From Pseudomonas spelaei (GTDB lineage: Bacteria; Pseudomonadota; Gammaproteobacteria; Pseudomonadales; Pseudomonadaceae): 64,000 nucleotides of DNA. Both the position numbers and the translations under genes were made by a program. Each line of letters starts with the position of its first letter. The stretch's first letter is position 1. The stretch is from the NCBI RefSeq assembly GCF_009724245.1, contig NZ_WNNK01000002.1, positions 372,001-436,000 on the forward strand. The letters run 5' to 3'. The notes under the pieces were generated by a model. The model did no database searches and had not been told where the DNA came from. It saw nothing but the letters and a program-made list of their open reading frames with translations. Below are positions 27,645-36,301 of this stretch, piece after piece.

Positions 27645-27731
27645 TGTGGGAGCTGGCTTGCCTGCGATGGCATCACCCCGGTATCACTGATACACCGAAG
27701 CGCCTGTATCGCAGGCAAGCCAGCTCCCACA
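27645..27731. repeat. REPIN (inverted REP pair), copy 1
   Basis: TGTGGGAGCTGGCTTGCCTG + CGAT (27645-27668) and its exact reverse complement (27708-27731) surround a 39-bp core. This is the common REP doublet of fluorescent pseudomonads. The same 24-bp arms recur at 37917-38005. Confidence 0.92.
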
Positions 27732-27879
27732 GAAGATTTTTGTGATGTTGAGAACGGTGAAAACCCCAAGCCACTCGTCGCCTTACCCACTGCTTTCCGT
27801 TAAACAGTTGATAGCGTAGATAAATTTTCAAAAAATCGCTTGACGCATTCCCGTTCTACGCGAATAATGCGCGCCACTT

Positions 27880-27956
27880 GGCTACATAGCTCAGTTGGTT
27901 AGAGCATAGCATTCATAATGCTGGGGTCCGGGGTTCAAGTCCCTGTGTAGCCACCA
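27880..27956 (+). tRNA. tRNA-Met (anticodon CAT, elongator)
   Basis: 77 nt with encoded CCA. The acceptor stem GGCTACA (27880-27886) pairs with TGTAGCC (27946-27952). The anticodon loop is TTCATAA with CAT at 27914-27916. The GGCTAC...GTAGCCACCA ends match elongator tRNA-Met rather than initiator tRNA, which lacks the first acceptor pair. Confidence 0.95.
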
Positions 27957-27962
27957 AGTACT

Positions 27963-27996
27963 AAAAACGGCTTACCGAAAGGTAGGCCGTTTTTTT
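27963..27996 (+). terminator. Intrinsic terminator after tRNA-Met
   Basis: AAAAACGGCTTACC-gaaa-GGTAGGCCGTTTTTTT, a hairpin with a T-run, begins 7 bp after the tRNA. Confidence 0.92.
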
Positions 27997-28016
27997 ATGC
28001 CTGAAAATCGGCCGTG

Positions 28017-28967
28017 CTATTTTCCCTGCCGCACAAAACACTGCTCAACCACCAACTTGCCCCACTGCTGCCCTTCCTGCTCCGTCTCCAGCACAAAGCC
28101 CGCGTCCTCATAGAGCTTGCGTGCCACATCAAGCCCCTTGAACGTCCAGAGGCGAACGGCAGAGAAGCGGTGCTCATCACAAAAGCTGATCGCCTCGCTC
28201 AACAGGCGTTTACCCAACCCGTGACCTTGCGCCGAGGGATCAAGAATGAAGCAGCGTAGTATTGCTTCGCCATTTTCGCCCTCACCATCAATCGCAATCG
28301 AACCGACGATCCGCCCACTATCCAGCACCGCCCACACCTCGTTGCGAGGATTGGCCAAGCGCCCCATCAACTGCGCCATATCCGCTGCCACCAGGCTTTC
28401 GAAGGGCTGGCCGAATTCGGCGTGCTTTGCATAGTAATGGGCATGCATTTCAGCAATGCGTCCGATCACACCCGGCCGGTAGCCTCGAACGAGGCTGAAG
28501 CGCTGTTGCGTAGAAGGCTCGCCCCCCAGTCGATGCACCCGCAATGCATCGCCATAGTGTTCGATGCCCTGACTCACCGCTTGTTGTTGTTCACCCGACA
28601 ACAGCCCTAGGGCATTCCCCACCTGGCGCCTGGCAAACACTTCAATCTCTCCCAGGGTGTTCGTGCCTTGTGCCGTGAGGCGCAGTACTTTCGAGCGAGC
28701 ATCGTCAGCGTTAGCGAACTCTTCAATCTCGCCCGCCTCGATCAGCTTGCGAACCATCCGGCTCACGGAGGACTTTTCCAACCCCAACAGCTCCACCAGT
28801 TCACCTGCGGTCAGTGACCCACGCTCGCCCAGTTCCACAAGTGTGTGCACCGATGAAGGCGGGTAGCTGGAAGCCGCCAACCTCGGTTGCATAAAGCCCA
28901 GCTCTCGCACCATGAGACGTGAGGCCGAACGGATTTGATCAATGAGGTCTGGTTGACAACGATTCAT
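28017..28967 (-). CDS. MarR-type regulator fused to GNAT acetyltransferase
   Basis: A 316-residue protein with two domains. Residues ~1-145 are a winged-helix MarR domain (LTAGELVELLGLEKSSVSRM as recognition helix, then the DARSKVLRLTAQG wing). Residues ~165-310 are a GNAT fold with the acetyl-CoA loop DPSAQGHGLGKRLL (Q-x-x-G-x-G type). This fusion is a known regulator/enzyme type in Proteobacteria, but the substrate is unknown. ATG 28967 (MNRCQPDLIDQI) is chosen over an upstream in-frame start at 29006. Confidence 0.9.
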   Translation of the reverse strand: MNRCQPDLIDQIRSASRLMVRELGFMQPRLAASSYPPSSVHTLVELGERGSLTAGELVELLGLEKSSVSRMVRKLIEAGEIEEFANADDARSKVLRLTAQGTNTLGEIEVFARRQVGNALGLLSGEQQQAVSQGIEHYGDALRVHRLGGEPSTQQRFSLVRGYRPGVIGRIAEMHAHYYAKHAEFGQPFESLVAADMAQLMGRLANPRNEVWAVLDSGRIVGSIAIDGEGENGEAILRCFILDPSAQGHGLGKRLLSEAISFCDEHRFSAVRLWTFKGLDVARKLYEDAGFVLETEQEGQQWGKLVVEQCFVRQGK

Positions 28968-29046
28968 GGAGGACACCTTCGGCTGAATATGAGCACATAG
29001 TTGCATCGCACAACTATAAACGCCATCGACTCATGCCCACAAGGTC

Positions 29047-30087
29047 TCAGTGTTTATGACGATGATGGATGTCAGGAAAATGCGGGTGACTGTGCCGAAT
29101 CGGCAAGTGTTCATGAGCATGGCTATGGGGCTCTGCGCCATCCCAATCGAAGTTGTGCTCATGCTGGTGATGCTCGTCATGGACATGACGGTGGCCGTGA
29201 TTGAGGGCCGCATGCTGATGCTCGTGAGCATGGTTCTCCATCAGGTGAATCCACACACCCAGCGCCATCAACGCTGCCGCCACCAGGAACAGCAGCGACA
29301 CCGACTCTCCCAGGATCACAATCGAAATAACCGCCCCCAGAAACGGCGCCGTGGAAAAGTAGGCCCCTGTGCGGGCACTGCCCAGCCCGCGCAGGGCGAG
29401 CACGAAGAGCACCAGGCTGATGCCATAGCCCAGCAACCCGACCAACAGAATCGGCACAACGGTCGTGAACCCAGGCAACTGCGCACCAAAGGCCAGTGCC
29501 AGGCCACCGTTCACAACGCCAGCCGCCAGGCCTTTGCTGCCGGCGATGAACAACGCATCGGAAGCGCAGACTTTACGGGTCAGGTTGTTATCGATGGCCC
29601 AGCACAAGCACGCAAACGCCACCGCCAGCGGCCCGGTCCAGTCATGAGCGGCTGCCGTTTCCTGAGGCCAGGACAGAACAATCCCACCCAGCACAATCGC
29701 GACCATGCCGAGGACGATTCGACGGTCTGCGTTCTCTTTAAAGACCAGCCAGGCCAGCACCGCCGTCAGCACGGACTCAAGGTTAAGCATCAGCGAAGCC
29801 GTGGCGCCCGTCGTGCGGCTCAGCCCGAACATCAGCGCAACCGGTGCGAGCACGCCGCCAAAGGCAATCGCGCCGATCAGCCAGGGCCACTCGGTGGCCG
29901 TCAGCCCGCTCTTGCGCCACCCTCGGTCGCGAACGAAACGAATAACCGTCAGGCCGACACCGCTGCCCAAGTACAACAGCCCGGCCAGCAGCACAGCAGA
30001 GACCTCCACGCCCAACCACTTGGCAAGAGGGGTACTGGCACCGAACAATGCCGCGGCCGCTAACGCATAAAAAACACTGGGGTTCAT
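29047..30087 (-). CDS. EamA/DMT-family permease with histidine-rich C-terminal tail
   Basis: A 346-residue protein. The first ~285 residues are ten transmembrane helices in two EamA repeats (start AAALFGASTPLAKWLGVEV). The last ~60 residues are cytoplasmic and extremely His-rich: HAHEHQHAALNHGHRHVHDE, then HHQHEHNF, HSHAHEH and HHRHKH. EamA proteins export amino acids or metabolites. The tail suggests Zn/Ni/Co/Cu binding, so the transporter may be metal-linked or metal-regulated; that is inference. Confidence 0.88.
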   Translation of the reverse strand: MNPSVFYALAAAALFGASTPLAKWLGVEVSAVLLAGLLYLGSGVGLTVIRFVRDRGWRKSGLTATEWPWLIGAIAFGGVLAPVALMFGLSRTTGATASLMLNLESVLTAVLAWLVFKENADRRIVLGMVAIVLGGIVLSWPQETAAAHDWTGPLAVAFACLCWAIDNNLTRKVCASDALFIAGSKGLAAGVVNGGLALAFGAQLPGFTTVVPILLVGLLGYGISLVLFVLALRGLGSARTGAYFSTAPFLGAVISIVILGESVSLLFLVAAALMALGVWIHLMENHAHEHQHAALNHGHRHVHDEHHQHEHNFDWDGAEPHSHAHEHLPIRHSHPHFPDIHHRHKH

Positions 30088-30287
30088 CTAGAGAGCGCCT
30101 GGGCAGAAGTTAACCAAGCAGAAATCATACGCCTTGAGCCATGAGGCCTCCTCATTTTGACGCTCGGCCACACCCACTGTTAGTGTCACCGTTTTCCCAC
30201 AAGCGGATTTCCGGCAAGACCGTGCAGTACCTGCAAGGCATGATTTACCTGTAGAGCGTTACCCCAGGACAACAGATCATTCTCAAA

Positions 30288-32132
30288 ATGAACGGAGTTC
30301 ATCGCGTGTTTTCGATTCCCCGCCGTCAACGGCTTACCACCCTCTCGGTGATAGCCGCCGCCCTCACCCTCGCCGCCTGCCATAGCGCCACCGCCCCTGA
30401 GCTGCCACCGGCACCGGAGCTTGGCTCGGGCTATCGCACCGACATGAACCCCCGTCACGCCGAGCGCCATATGGCAGCGGCGGCGAATCCGCTGGCGGCC
30501 GAAGCCGGACGAGAGATCCTGCGCAAGGGCGGTTCGGCCATTGATGCGGCGATTGCCATGCAAGCCGTACTGACCCTGGTGGAACCGCAATCCTCAGGCA
30601 TCGGCGGCGGTGCCTTTATCATGCTGTGGGATGGCAAACAGGTGCACGCCTACGACGGTCGCGAAACCGCACCGGCGGGCGCCACCGAGCGTCTGTTTCT
30701 GAAAGCTGACGGTTCGCAGATGTCGTTCCCCGAAGCACAGATTGGCGGGCGCTCGGTCGCAACACCCGGCGTATTGCGCGCGTTGGAGATGGCGCACAAG
30801 AAGACCGGCCGCCTACCGTGGGCGACGTTGTTTGAACCAGCTATTCGCCTGGCCGAACAGGGCTTCCCGATTTCCCCACGCCTGCACAGCCTGATCGCCG
30901 CCGACCGCTACATCACCCGCTCGCCGGAAATGTCCGCGTACTTCCTCAACGCCGATGGCACTCCCAAAGCCACCGGCACCCTGTTGAAAAACCAGCCGTT
31001 GGCCAATGTACTCAAGCGTATTGCCAAGGAAGGGCCGGACGCGCTTTACCATGGCGCGATTGCCGAAGAGATCACCCGCAAGGTCCAGGGCAACAGCAAC
31101 GCCGGCAGCCTGTCGCTGAATGACCTCAAAGGCTACACCGCCAAAGAACGCGCACCGCTGTGTACCGACTACAAGCGCTGGCAAGTCTGCGGCATGCCGC
31201 CACCGTCTTCGGGCGGGATCGCCATTGCGCAAATCCTCGGCACCTTGCAGGCCCTGGAAACCCGGGACCCACGCCGGGCCCTGGGGCCTCTCAAACCGGT
31301 GAAAACCGACAGCCCGGCGGGCCTGGAGCCGGTGCCGGAGGCCGTCCACCTGATCGCCGAGGCCGACCGCCTGGCCTATGCCGACCGCGCCCTGTACGTC
31401 GCCGACTCGGACTTCGTCCCCGTACCCGTCGCCGGCCTGGTTGCACCGAACTATCTCGCCAGCCGCGCCGCGTTGATCGGCGATCGCAGCATGGGCGTCG
31501 CTAAACCCGGCAAACCGGCCGGGATCCAGGTGGCTTACGCACCCGACCGCTCACCGCTGCGCATTTCCACCTCGCAAGTGGTGGCCGTGGACGATCAGGG
31601 CGGCGCCGTGTCGATGACCACCACAGTGGAGGCGGCCTTCGGCTCTCACGTCATGGTCCAGGGCTTTTTGCTGAATAATCAGATGACCGACTTCTCGTTC
31701 ATTCCAGAAGAAAACGGCCAGCCGGTTGCCAACCGCATCGAGCCCGGTAAACGCCCGCGTTCATCCATGGCCCCCACGCTGGTGTTCGACCGCCAGAGCG
31801 GCGAGCTGCTGGCCACCGTCGGCTCGCCGGGTGGTTCGCAAATCATCGAGTACGTCAGCAAATCCCTGGTAGCCATGCTCGACTGGAACCTGGACCCGCA
31901 AGCCGCCGTTGGCCTGCCCAACTTCGGCAGTCGCAATGGCGCCACGGAGCTGGAGCAAGGGCTGTTCAGCCCACAACTCAAGCAGGCGCTCAAGGACAAG
32001 GGCCACGCCCTGAGCGAGATCGACATGACCAGCGGCGCCCAGGCCGTCGTCCGGGTGCGTGATGCCCAGGGTAAGTCGTCCTGGAGCGGCGGCGCCGATC
32101 CTCGACGTGAAGGCGAAGCGCTGGGAGATTGA
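30288..32132 (+). CDS. ggt: Gamma-glutamyltransferase
   Basis: A 614-residue periplasmic N-terminal-nucleophile hydrolase. It cleaves the gamma-glutamyl bond of glutathione and related compounds and self-processes into large and small subunits. The expected nucleophile is Thr428 in ISTSQVV, aligned to Thr391 of E. coli GGT by the downstream GGAVSMTTTVEAAFGS and LLNNQMTDFS segments. The GSPGGSQII loop is present. The N terminus carries a signal with LAAC, suggesting a lipoprotein. ATG 30288 is used; GTG 30306 is possible. Confidence 0.94.
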   Translation: MNGVHRVFSIPRRQRLTTLSVIAAALTLAACHSATAPELPPAPELGSGYRTDMNPRHAERHMAAAANPLAAEAGREILRKGGSAIDAAIAMQAVLTLVEPQSSGIGGGAFIMLWDGKQVHAYDGRETAPAGATERLFLKADGSQMSFPEAQIGGRSVATPGVLRALEMAHKKTGRLPWATLFEPAIRLAEQGFPISPRLHSLIAADRYITRSPEMSAYFLNADGTPKATGTLLKNQPLANVLKRIAKEGPDALYHGAIAEEITRKVQGNSNAGSLSLNDLKGYTAKERAPLCTDYKRWQVCGMPPPSSGGIAIAQILGTLQALETRDPRRALGPLKPVKTDSPAGLEPVPEAVHLIAEADRLAYADRALYVADSDFVPVPVAGLVAPNYLASRAALIGDRSMGVAKPGKPAGIQVAYAPDRSPLRISTSQVVAVDDQGGAVSMTTTVEAAFGSHVMVQGFLLNNQMTDFSFIPEENGQPVANRIEPGKRPRSSMAPTLVFDRQSGELLATVGSPGGSQIIEYVSKSLVAMLDWNLDPQAAVGLPNFGSRNGATELEQGLFSPQLKQALKDKGHALSEIDMTSGAQAVVRVRDAQGKSSWSGGADPRREGEALGD

Positions 32133-32204
32133 ATACGCCAGGGTGACGATTGATCCCATCGGTCGCCGCCCTGTCTACGCGTTTTATTGAACGGAGAGAA
32201 CAGC

Positions 32205-32927
32205 GTGCATCAGGCAAGTAACCTCGGCGCCATTCCCGGTGTTGACCACGGCTTTTGCTCGATCAACGACCCCTTGCGTCCTGACGAGGTGTTCTTCTGC
32301 AAGCAGGCGCATACCGCGACGATCATTGAATGGCACCGCGACCAGGTGGCCAATACCATCGAGGCCGACGGTGTTTTCACCCGTGACAAGCACTCCATCG
32401 CCGTGATCACCGCCGATTGCCTGCCGCTGCTGATTGCTTCGAAAGAGGGAGGGTTAGTGGCCGCGCTCCACGGTGGCTGGAAGGGCCTGCAAGGCGCAAT
32501 CATCGCCAACGCCATGCAGCGTTTTGCCGCCGAGGGAGTTGCCCTGGACCAACTGCAAGTCGCCATCGGTCCATCGATCAAGCCCTGCTGTTATGAGGTA
32601 AGTGAGGCGTTCATCGCCCAGTTGCAAACGAGCCAAGGCCACTTGTGGCAAGACAGTAAAGCACCGTGGACATTCGAACAGCCGGCGCCGCTGCTGACGC
32701 CGACCATTACACCGCCTGAGCCAAGGCAGGCATTGAGTGCGTGGTTTGACCTAAGCCAATACGCGTTGATTCTGCTGCAAGCGGCAGGGATTGCGCGCCA
32801 GCAGGTTGAGGTCAGTGAGGTGTGCACTTACTGCACGTCAAACGCGTTTGCCAGCTACCGCAGACGGACTCATCACAGCGAGGAAAAGAAGACGTTATTG
32901 TATTCGTGGATTGCGCGTACAAAGTAA
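32205..32927 (+). CDS. pgeF: Peptidoglycan editing factor PgeF (YfiH/YlmD, laccase-domain family)
   Basis: A 240-residue copper/zinc-type multinuclear domain protein formerly called polyphenol oxidase. Family motifs with metal-ligand residues: KQAHTA, TADCLPLLI, HGGWKGLQ, GPSIKPCCYEV and CTYCTSNAFASYRR. YfiH/PgeF in E. coli removes wrong L-Ser at peptidoglycan precursors. The start is GTG 32205 with ACGGAGAGAACAGC upstream; an in-frame TTG at 32187 is less likely. In many genomes pgeF follows rluD; here it stands alone, so this may be a paralogue. Confidence 0.85.
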   Translation: MHQASNLGAIPGVDHGFCSINDPLRPDEVFFCKQAHTATIIEWHRDQVANTIEADGVFTRDKHSIAVITADCLPLLIASKEGGLVAALHGGWKGLQGAIIANAMQRFAAEGVALDQLQVAIGPSIKPCCYEVSEAFIAQLQTSQGHLWQDSKAPWTFEQPAPLLTPTITPPEPRQALSAWFDLSQYALILLQAAGIARQQVEVSEVCTYCTSNAFASYRRRTHHSEEKKTLLYSWIARTK

Positions 32928-33070
32928 CGAGAGATAGGCCTACAGCTCCCTGCGCTTAACTGCTGCTATGCCTCAATGCAAAGTGCCATGTCATTTTTTG
33001 CGGTGAAAAGTCCCTTGAACGCCCCCCTCCTCCCCTGACACTTTCTGGCCCCGCCACTTCTTGCCAGAGG

Positions 33071-33087
33071 CTACGTCAAAGACGTAG
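33071..33087. promoter_or_regulatory. Palindromic operator candidate before the toxin-antitoxin pair
   Basis: CTACGTC-AAA-GACGTAG is a perfect 7-bp inverted repeat 8 bp before the GTG start of the toxin gene. Type II systems are normally autorepressed at such palindromes by the antitoxin or its complex. Confidence 0.65.
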
Positions 33088-33095
33088 AATTTTGC

Positions 33096-33416
33096 GTGTT
33101 AACAATCATCGAATCTCCACTATTCAGCAAGCTATGGCCCGATTATTGGACCGAAGAAGAACGGGGTATTTTCATGGCATTTCTGGCCAACCACCCTGAT
33201 GCGGGGACTGTTGTCCCAGGCTCTGGAGGTTGCCGAAAAGTACGTTGGAGCCTGGAAGGCCGGGGTAAGAGCGGCTCGGTCCGAATCATCTACACAACAC
33301 AGCTGGCCTGCGGCGCACTGGTTACCTTGCTGATTTATGGCAAGGGCGCCACCGAGGACATTCCAGCGCACATCCTGTACAAAATCGCCAAGGAAATGAA
33401 CCATGCCACTCACTGA
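33096..33416 (+). CDS. RelE/HigB-like toxin
   Basis: A 106-residue protein with the RelE/ParE-superfamily pattern: EEERGIFMAFLANHPDAGTV, GGCRKVRWSLEGRGKSGSVR (RelE-like R-K-x-R-W/G-K core) and IIYTTQ...LLIYGKGA. Such toxins cut mRNA on the ribosome. The start is GTG 33096 (MLTIIESPLF). It overlaps the downstream antitoxin gene by 14 bp; toxin-first order is typical of higBA-type loci. Confidence 0.88.
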   Translation: MLTIIESPLFSKLWPDYWTEEERGIFMAFLANHPDAGTVVPGSGGCRKVRWSLEGRGKSGSVRIIYTTQLACGALVTLLIYGKGATEDIPAHILYKIAKEMNHATH

Positions 33417-33717
33417 GAAACAGCTCAAGCAACGTGACGCCAAGCGCAATATTGGCGAAGAATTGCTGGCGGCCATTGTTGACGTCAAAGCAGGTCGTCA
33501 TGGCCAAACCCATCAGGTTGAAATCACCCAAGCCGCTGAGGCACGCAGCAAGACGGGGCTGTCGCAACCCAAATTTGCCGAGCTACTGGGAGTTTCTGTC
33601 CGCACCCTTCAGGAATGGGAACAAGGTCGCCGCTCACCTTCAGGCGCAGCACGTTCGTTGCTGCATATTGCAGCCATCAGACCGGACGTTTTTCGGGAGG
33701 TCCTCAGTAACGCCTGA
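33403..33717 (+). CDS. XRE-family antitoxin (HigA-like)
   Basis: A 104-residue protein with a helix-turn-helix at about residues 52-80 (TGLSQPKFAELLGVSVRTLQ then EWEQGRR). Its N-terminal part presumably binds the toxin. The start overlaps the toxin 3' end, so translation is coupled. It is expected to repress the pair at the palindrome at 33071-33087. Confidence 0.88.
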   Translation: MPLTEKQLKQRDAKRNIGEELLAAIVDVKAGRHGQTHQVEITQAAEARSKTGLSQPKFAELLGVSVRTLQEWEQGRRSPSGAARSLLHIAAIRPDVFREVLSNA

Positions 33718-33742
33718 TGGCGCTACTGGCCTCCAAATTGTC

Positions 33743-34837
33743 TTAGCGACTGATCTTCAACCCCTTGCGCCCCGCATGCCGCTCCAGCGCCAAGTCAATC
33801 AACCGGCTGACCAATTCGCTGTAACTCATCCCGGCGGCCTGCCACAACTTGGGGTACATGCTGATACGGGTAAAACCCGGCAGTGAGTTGATCTCGTTGA
33901 TCAACACTTCGCCGTCGTCGGTGAGGAATACATCGACCCGCGCCAACCCGGCGCAGCCCAGGGTTTCAAACGCCTCGATGGCCAAGGCACGAATACGCTC
34001 GCTGGCCTCGACGCTGATATCGGCCGGCACCACCACCTGGGCGGCCTGGCCGTCGATGTATTTGCTGTCGTAGGAATAGAACCCGTCACGCACCACAATC
34101 TCACCGCAGGCGCTGGCCTCAGGCCGGTCGTTGCCCAGTACGGCGCATTCGATTTCCCGCCCCTTGACCGCCGACTCCACCAGTACTTTTTCGTCAAAAC
34201 CCAAGGCCAATTCAATCGCCGCAAGATACTCGGCTTCGTTGCCGACTTTACTCACGCCCACCGAAGAGCCCTGGTTCGCCGGTTTCACGAACAGCGGCAG
34301 GCCGAGCTTCTGCTGCGCCTGCTGGAACGAGGTACGCGCCGCGTTGCCACGGTTGAGGGTAATGAAGGGCGTGACGGCAATTCCGGCATCACGCAGCAGG
34401 CGTTTGCTGATGTCCTTGTCCATGCACACGGCCGAACCGAGCACGTCGGAGCCCACAAACGGCAAGTCCGCCATGCGCAGCAAACCTTGCAGGCAGCCAT
34501 CTTCGCCGAGGGTGCCGTGGACGATGGGGAAGATCACATCGACGTGTTCCAGCATCGTCTGGCTGGAAGTTTCTACCAGTTGCTGGCTGGCCTTGCCCGG
34601 TACCACCGCCAGTTCGCGGTTGGACTGGTTGAGGGCGATCAATGCCGGATTTTCCTGGTTGATCAGGAAGTTCGAAGTGTCATTGAGGTGCCAGTGGCCG
34701 GCCTTGTCGATACCGATCAGGATCGGCTCGAAACGCGTGCGGTCCAGGGCGTCGACGATGTTGCGCGCCGACTGCAGCGACACCTCGTGCTCGGTCGAAC
34801 GACCACCAAAAATAATACCTACCCGCAGCTTGCTCAT
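33743..34837 (-). CDS. ddl: D-alanine--D-alanine ligase
   Basis: A 364-residue ATP-grasp ligase that makes D-Ala-D-Ala for peptidoglycan. Motifs: [16 protein letters not shown] at the N terminus, [28 protein letters not shown], and a C-terminal [20 protein letters not shown] (metal and ATP site). The length fits the DdlA type, distinct from ddlB in the mur-fts cluster. ATG 34837 ([12 protein letters not shown]) is the family start. Confidence 0.95.
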   Translation of the reverse strand: MSKLRVGIIFGGRSTEHEVSLQSARNIVDALDRTRFEPILIGIDKAGHWHLNDTSNFLINQENPALIALNQSNRELAVVPGKASQQLVETSSQTMLEHVDVIFPIVHGTLGEDGCLQGLLRMADLPFVGSDVLGSAVCMDKDISKRLLRDAGIAVTPFITLNRGNAARTSFQQAQQKLGLPLFVKPANQGSSVGVSKVGNEAEYLAAIELALGFDEKVLVESAVKGREIECAVLGNDRPEASACGEIVVRDGFYSYDSKYIDGQAAQVVVPADISVEASERIRALAIEAFETLGCAGLARVDVFLTDDGEVLINEINSLPGFTRISMYPKLWQAAGMSYSELVSRLIDLALERHAGRKGLKISR

Positions 34838-34900
34838 GACCGGCCTCGCGTTGAACGTGTTCTGAAAAGTCACGCTACTTAACACGAGGCTCGCCCGGAC

Positions 34901-35386
34901 TTAAAGAGGCAGCGCGATTTTCGCAGCCTGTGCCCGTTCGGAAAGCGTCACGCTGGCGGGCAACATCGACAACACATAAGCCCCCCGTTCTGGGCTGCCA
35001 AGGTTGGCGATGAAGGTCATGGGTGAGTCCCGGAACTCGAATATCAGGTTGAAGGTGCCATAGGCGCTACGCACGTCCACCTGAAGCACCGAAGACAGTA
35101 ATCGTTGCTGCTGACGCAAGACTCGATACACCAGGTTTTCACCGTCAATACGCAACACCGGGTTGAGGTTGTTGCTGGCAAGTGCCACCCAAGGCAGTAC
35201 GCGGATACCGACAAAGGTTGCCAGCACCGGGATGTTGGCGCCATTGAGACCGGTCCCTGGCGCATAGGGCGTGGTCGCGCAAGCCCGCTGCTTATTCAAG
35301 TGTTTCCAGAGCCGATAGACCATCCACAAGACAAAGGCCTGGAAGCCGATGACCAGCGGCGCTAACACAATGTATTCCCAATCCAT
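34901..35386 (-). CDS. Hypothetical membrane-anchored protein
   Basis: A 161-residue protein with one clear N-terminal transmembrane helix (about 5-25), a possible second hydrophobic stretch (about 52-70) and a C-terminal soluble domain of beta character. I do not recognise a family. It lies between ddl and a LysE-type gene on the same strand (15 bp after the latter ends), so it may be cotranscribed with them. No function is assigned. Confidence 0.7.
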   Translation of the reverse strand: MDWEYIVLAPLVIGFQAFVLWMVYRLWKHLNKQRACATTPYAPGTGLNGANIPVLATFVGIRVLPWVALASNNLNPVLRIDGENLVYRVLRQQQRLLSSVLQVDVRSAYGTFNLIFEFRDSPMTFIANLGSPERGAYVLSMLPASVTLSERAQAAKIALPL

Positions 35387-35401
35387 GGTCCTGACTCCGT
35401 T

Positions 35402-36040
35402 TCAGCGAGTAGTCACCAGATGCGCCCCGAACAACATATAACAACTGCCGGCAAAGCGGTCCAGCCACTTGCGCGAGCGGCTATAGAGATTGGCCATGCG
35501 CTCGCTGGAAAACACCAGCGCCACACAGGAGTACCAACTGAACGACAGCGTCGCCATGGTGATGACGGCCAATGTCAGAAGCATCGGTGAGGGTGACGCC
35601 GGCATGGTGGAGGCAAAGATGGTGGCGACAAACAACGCCGCCTTGGGATTGGACAGATTGCCCAGCAAGCCCAGGCGCCAAGCGGAAAACAGCGAGCGCC
35701 GGGGCTCGTCCGGCAACAGGTTCTGATTCATGGCTGGCGTCGAGCGCTTGAACAGTTTCAACCCCAGGTAAATCAGGTAGCAGCCGCCAATGATTTTGAA
35801 CGCCAGATACAGCATGGGCGCAGCGGTGAACAGTGACTTGATGCCCAAGCCACCCGCCAGCCCCCACATTACCGTGCCGGTGGCCACGCCTACGGACGCC
35901 ACTACGCCGTGCCGGCGCGAACCGCTGGCCGCCAGCTGCGCAATATTGAAGAAGTTGGGCCCCGGCGTCACTACCGCGACGGTCCACAGCAATGCCAACG
36001 AGAGCAACGGTGCAATATACGGCAGGTTGGAAACAAGCAT
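35402..36040 (-). CDS. LysE/RhtB-family amino-acid exporter
   Basis: A 212-residue, six-helix exporter. The family motif TPGPNFFNIAQLAAS is near the N terminus, and GNLSNPKAALFVATIFAS marks the middle helix. The substrate is probably an amino acid such as homoserine, threonine or lysine but cannot be set. Start ATG 36040 (MLVSNLPYI) is chosen; ATG 36055 is a possible alternative. Confidence 0.88.
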   Translation of the reverse strand: MLVSNLPYIAPLLSLALLWTVAVVTPGPNFFNIAQLAASGSRRHGVVASVGVATGTVMWGLAGGLGIKSLFTAAPMLYLAFKIIGGCYLIYLGLKLFKRSTPAMNQNLLPDEPRRSLFSAWRLGLLGNLSNPKAALFVATIFASTMPASPSPMLLTLAVITMATLSFSWYSCVALVFSSERMANLYSRSRKWLDRFAGSCYMLFGAHLVTTR

Positions 36041-36078
36041 CGACGGTCCATCCACGGCGGGTTGAAAAACGTGTGCGG

Positions 36079-36294
36079 CTACAGATCGGGCTCGGGTGTA
36101 TGCACCAGCAGGTCACCGGGCTGACAGTCCAGGTGGGTGCAGATGGCATCCAGTGTCGCGAGACGTATGCCCTTGACCTTCCCTTGCTTGAGCAGCGACA
36201 GATTTTGTTCGGTGATTCCTATGGCGGCCGCCAGGTCCTTGGATTTGACCTTGCGCCGGGCAAGCATAACGTCCAGCTCAATCACAATTGGCAT
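36079..36294 (-). CDS. XRE-family HTH regulator (YozG-like)
   Basis: A 71-residue single-domain Cro/CI-type regulator: MLARRKVKSKDLAAAIGITE, then QNLSLLKQGKVKGIRLATLD and CQPGDLLVH. Such proteins are commonly paired with a DUF2975 membrane protein, which is exactly the next gene upstream. ATG 36294 has TTGAGATCAGC before it; a longer frame overlaps the upstream gene. Confidence 0.87.
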   Translation of the reverse strand: MPIVIELDVMLARRKVKSKDLAAAIGITEQNLSLLKQGKVKGIRLATLDAICTHLDCQPGDLLVHTPEPDL

Positions 36295-36301
36295 GCTGAT
36301 C

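Noticed and set aside
3203..27956. tRNA-Gln and tRNA-Met as attachment sites of a T3SS island
   Set aside because: Neither tRNA directly adjoins the cluster, no direct repeat of a tRNA 3' end was seen at the other side, and no integrase gene is present.
29050..30063. 337-codon plus-strand frame over the EamA gene
   Set aside because: Complement of a membrane protein with a His-rich tail; low-complexity translation and no start signals.
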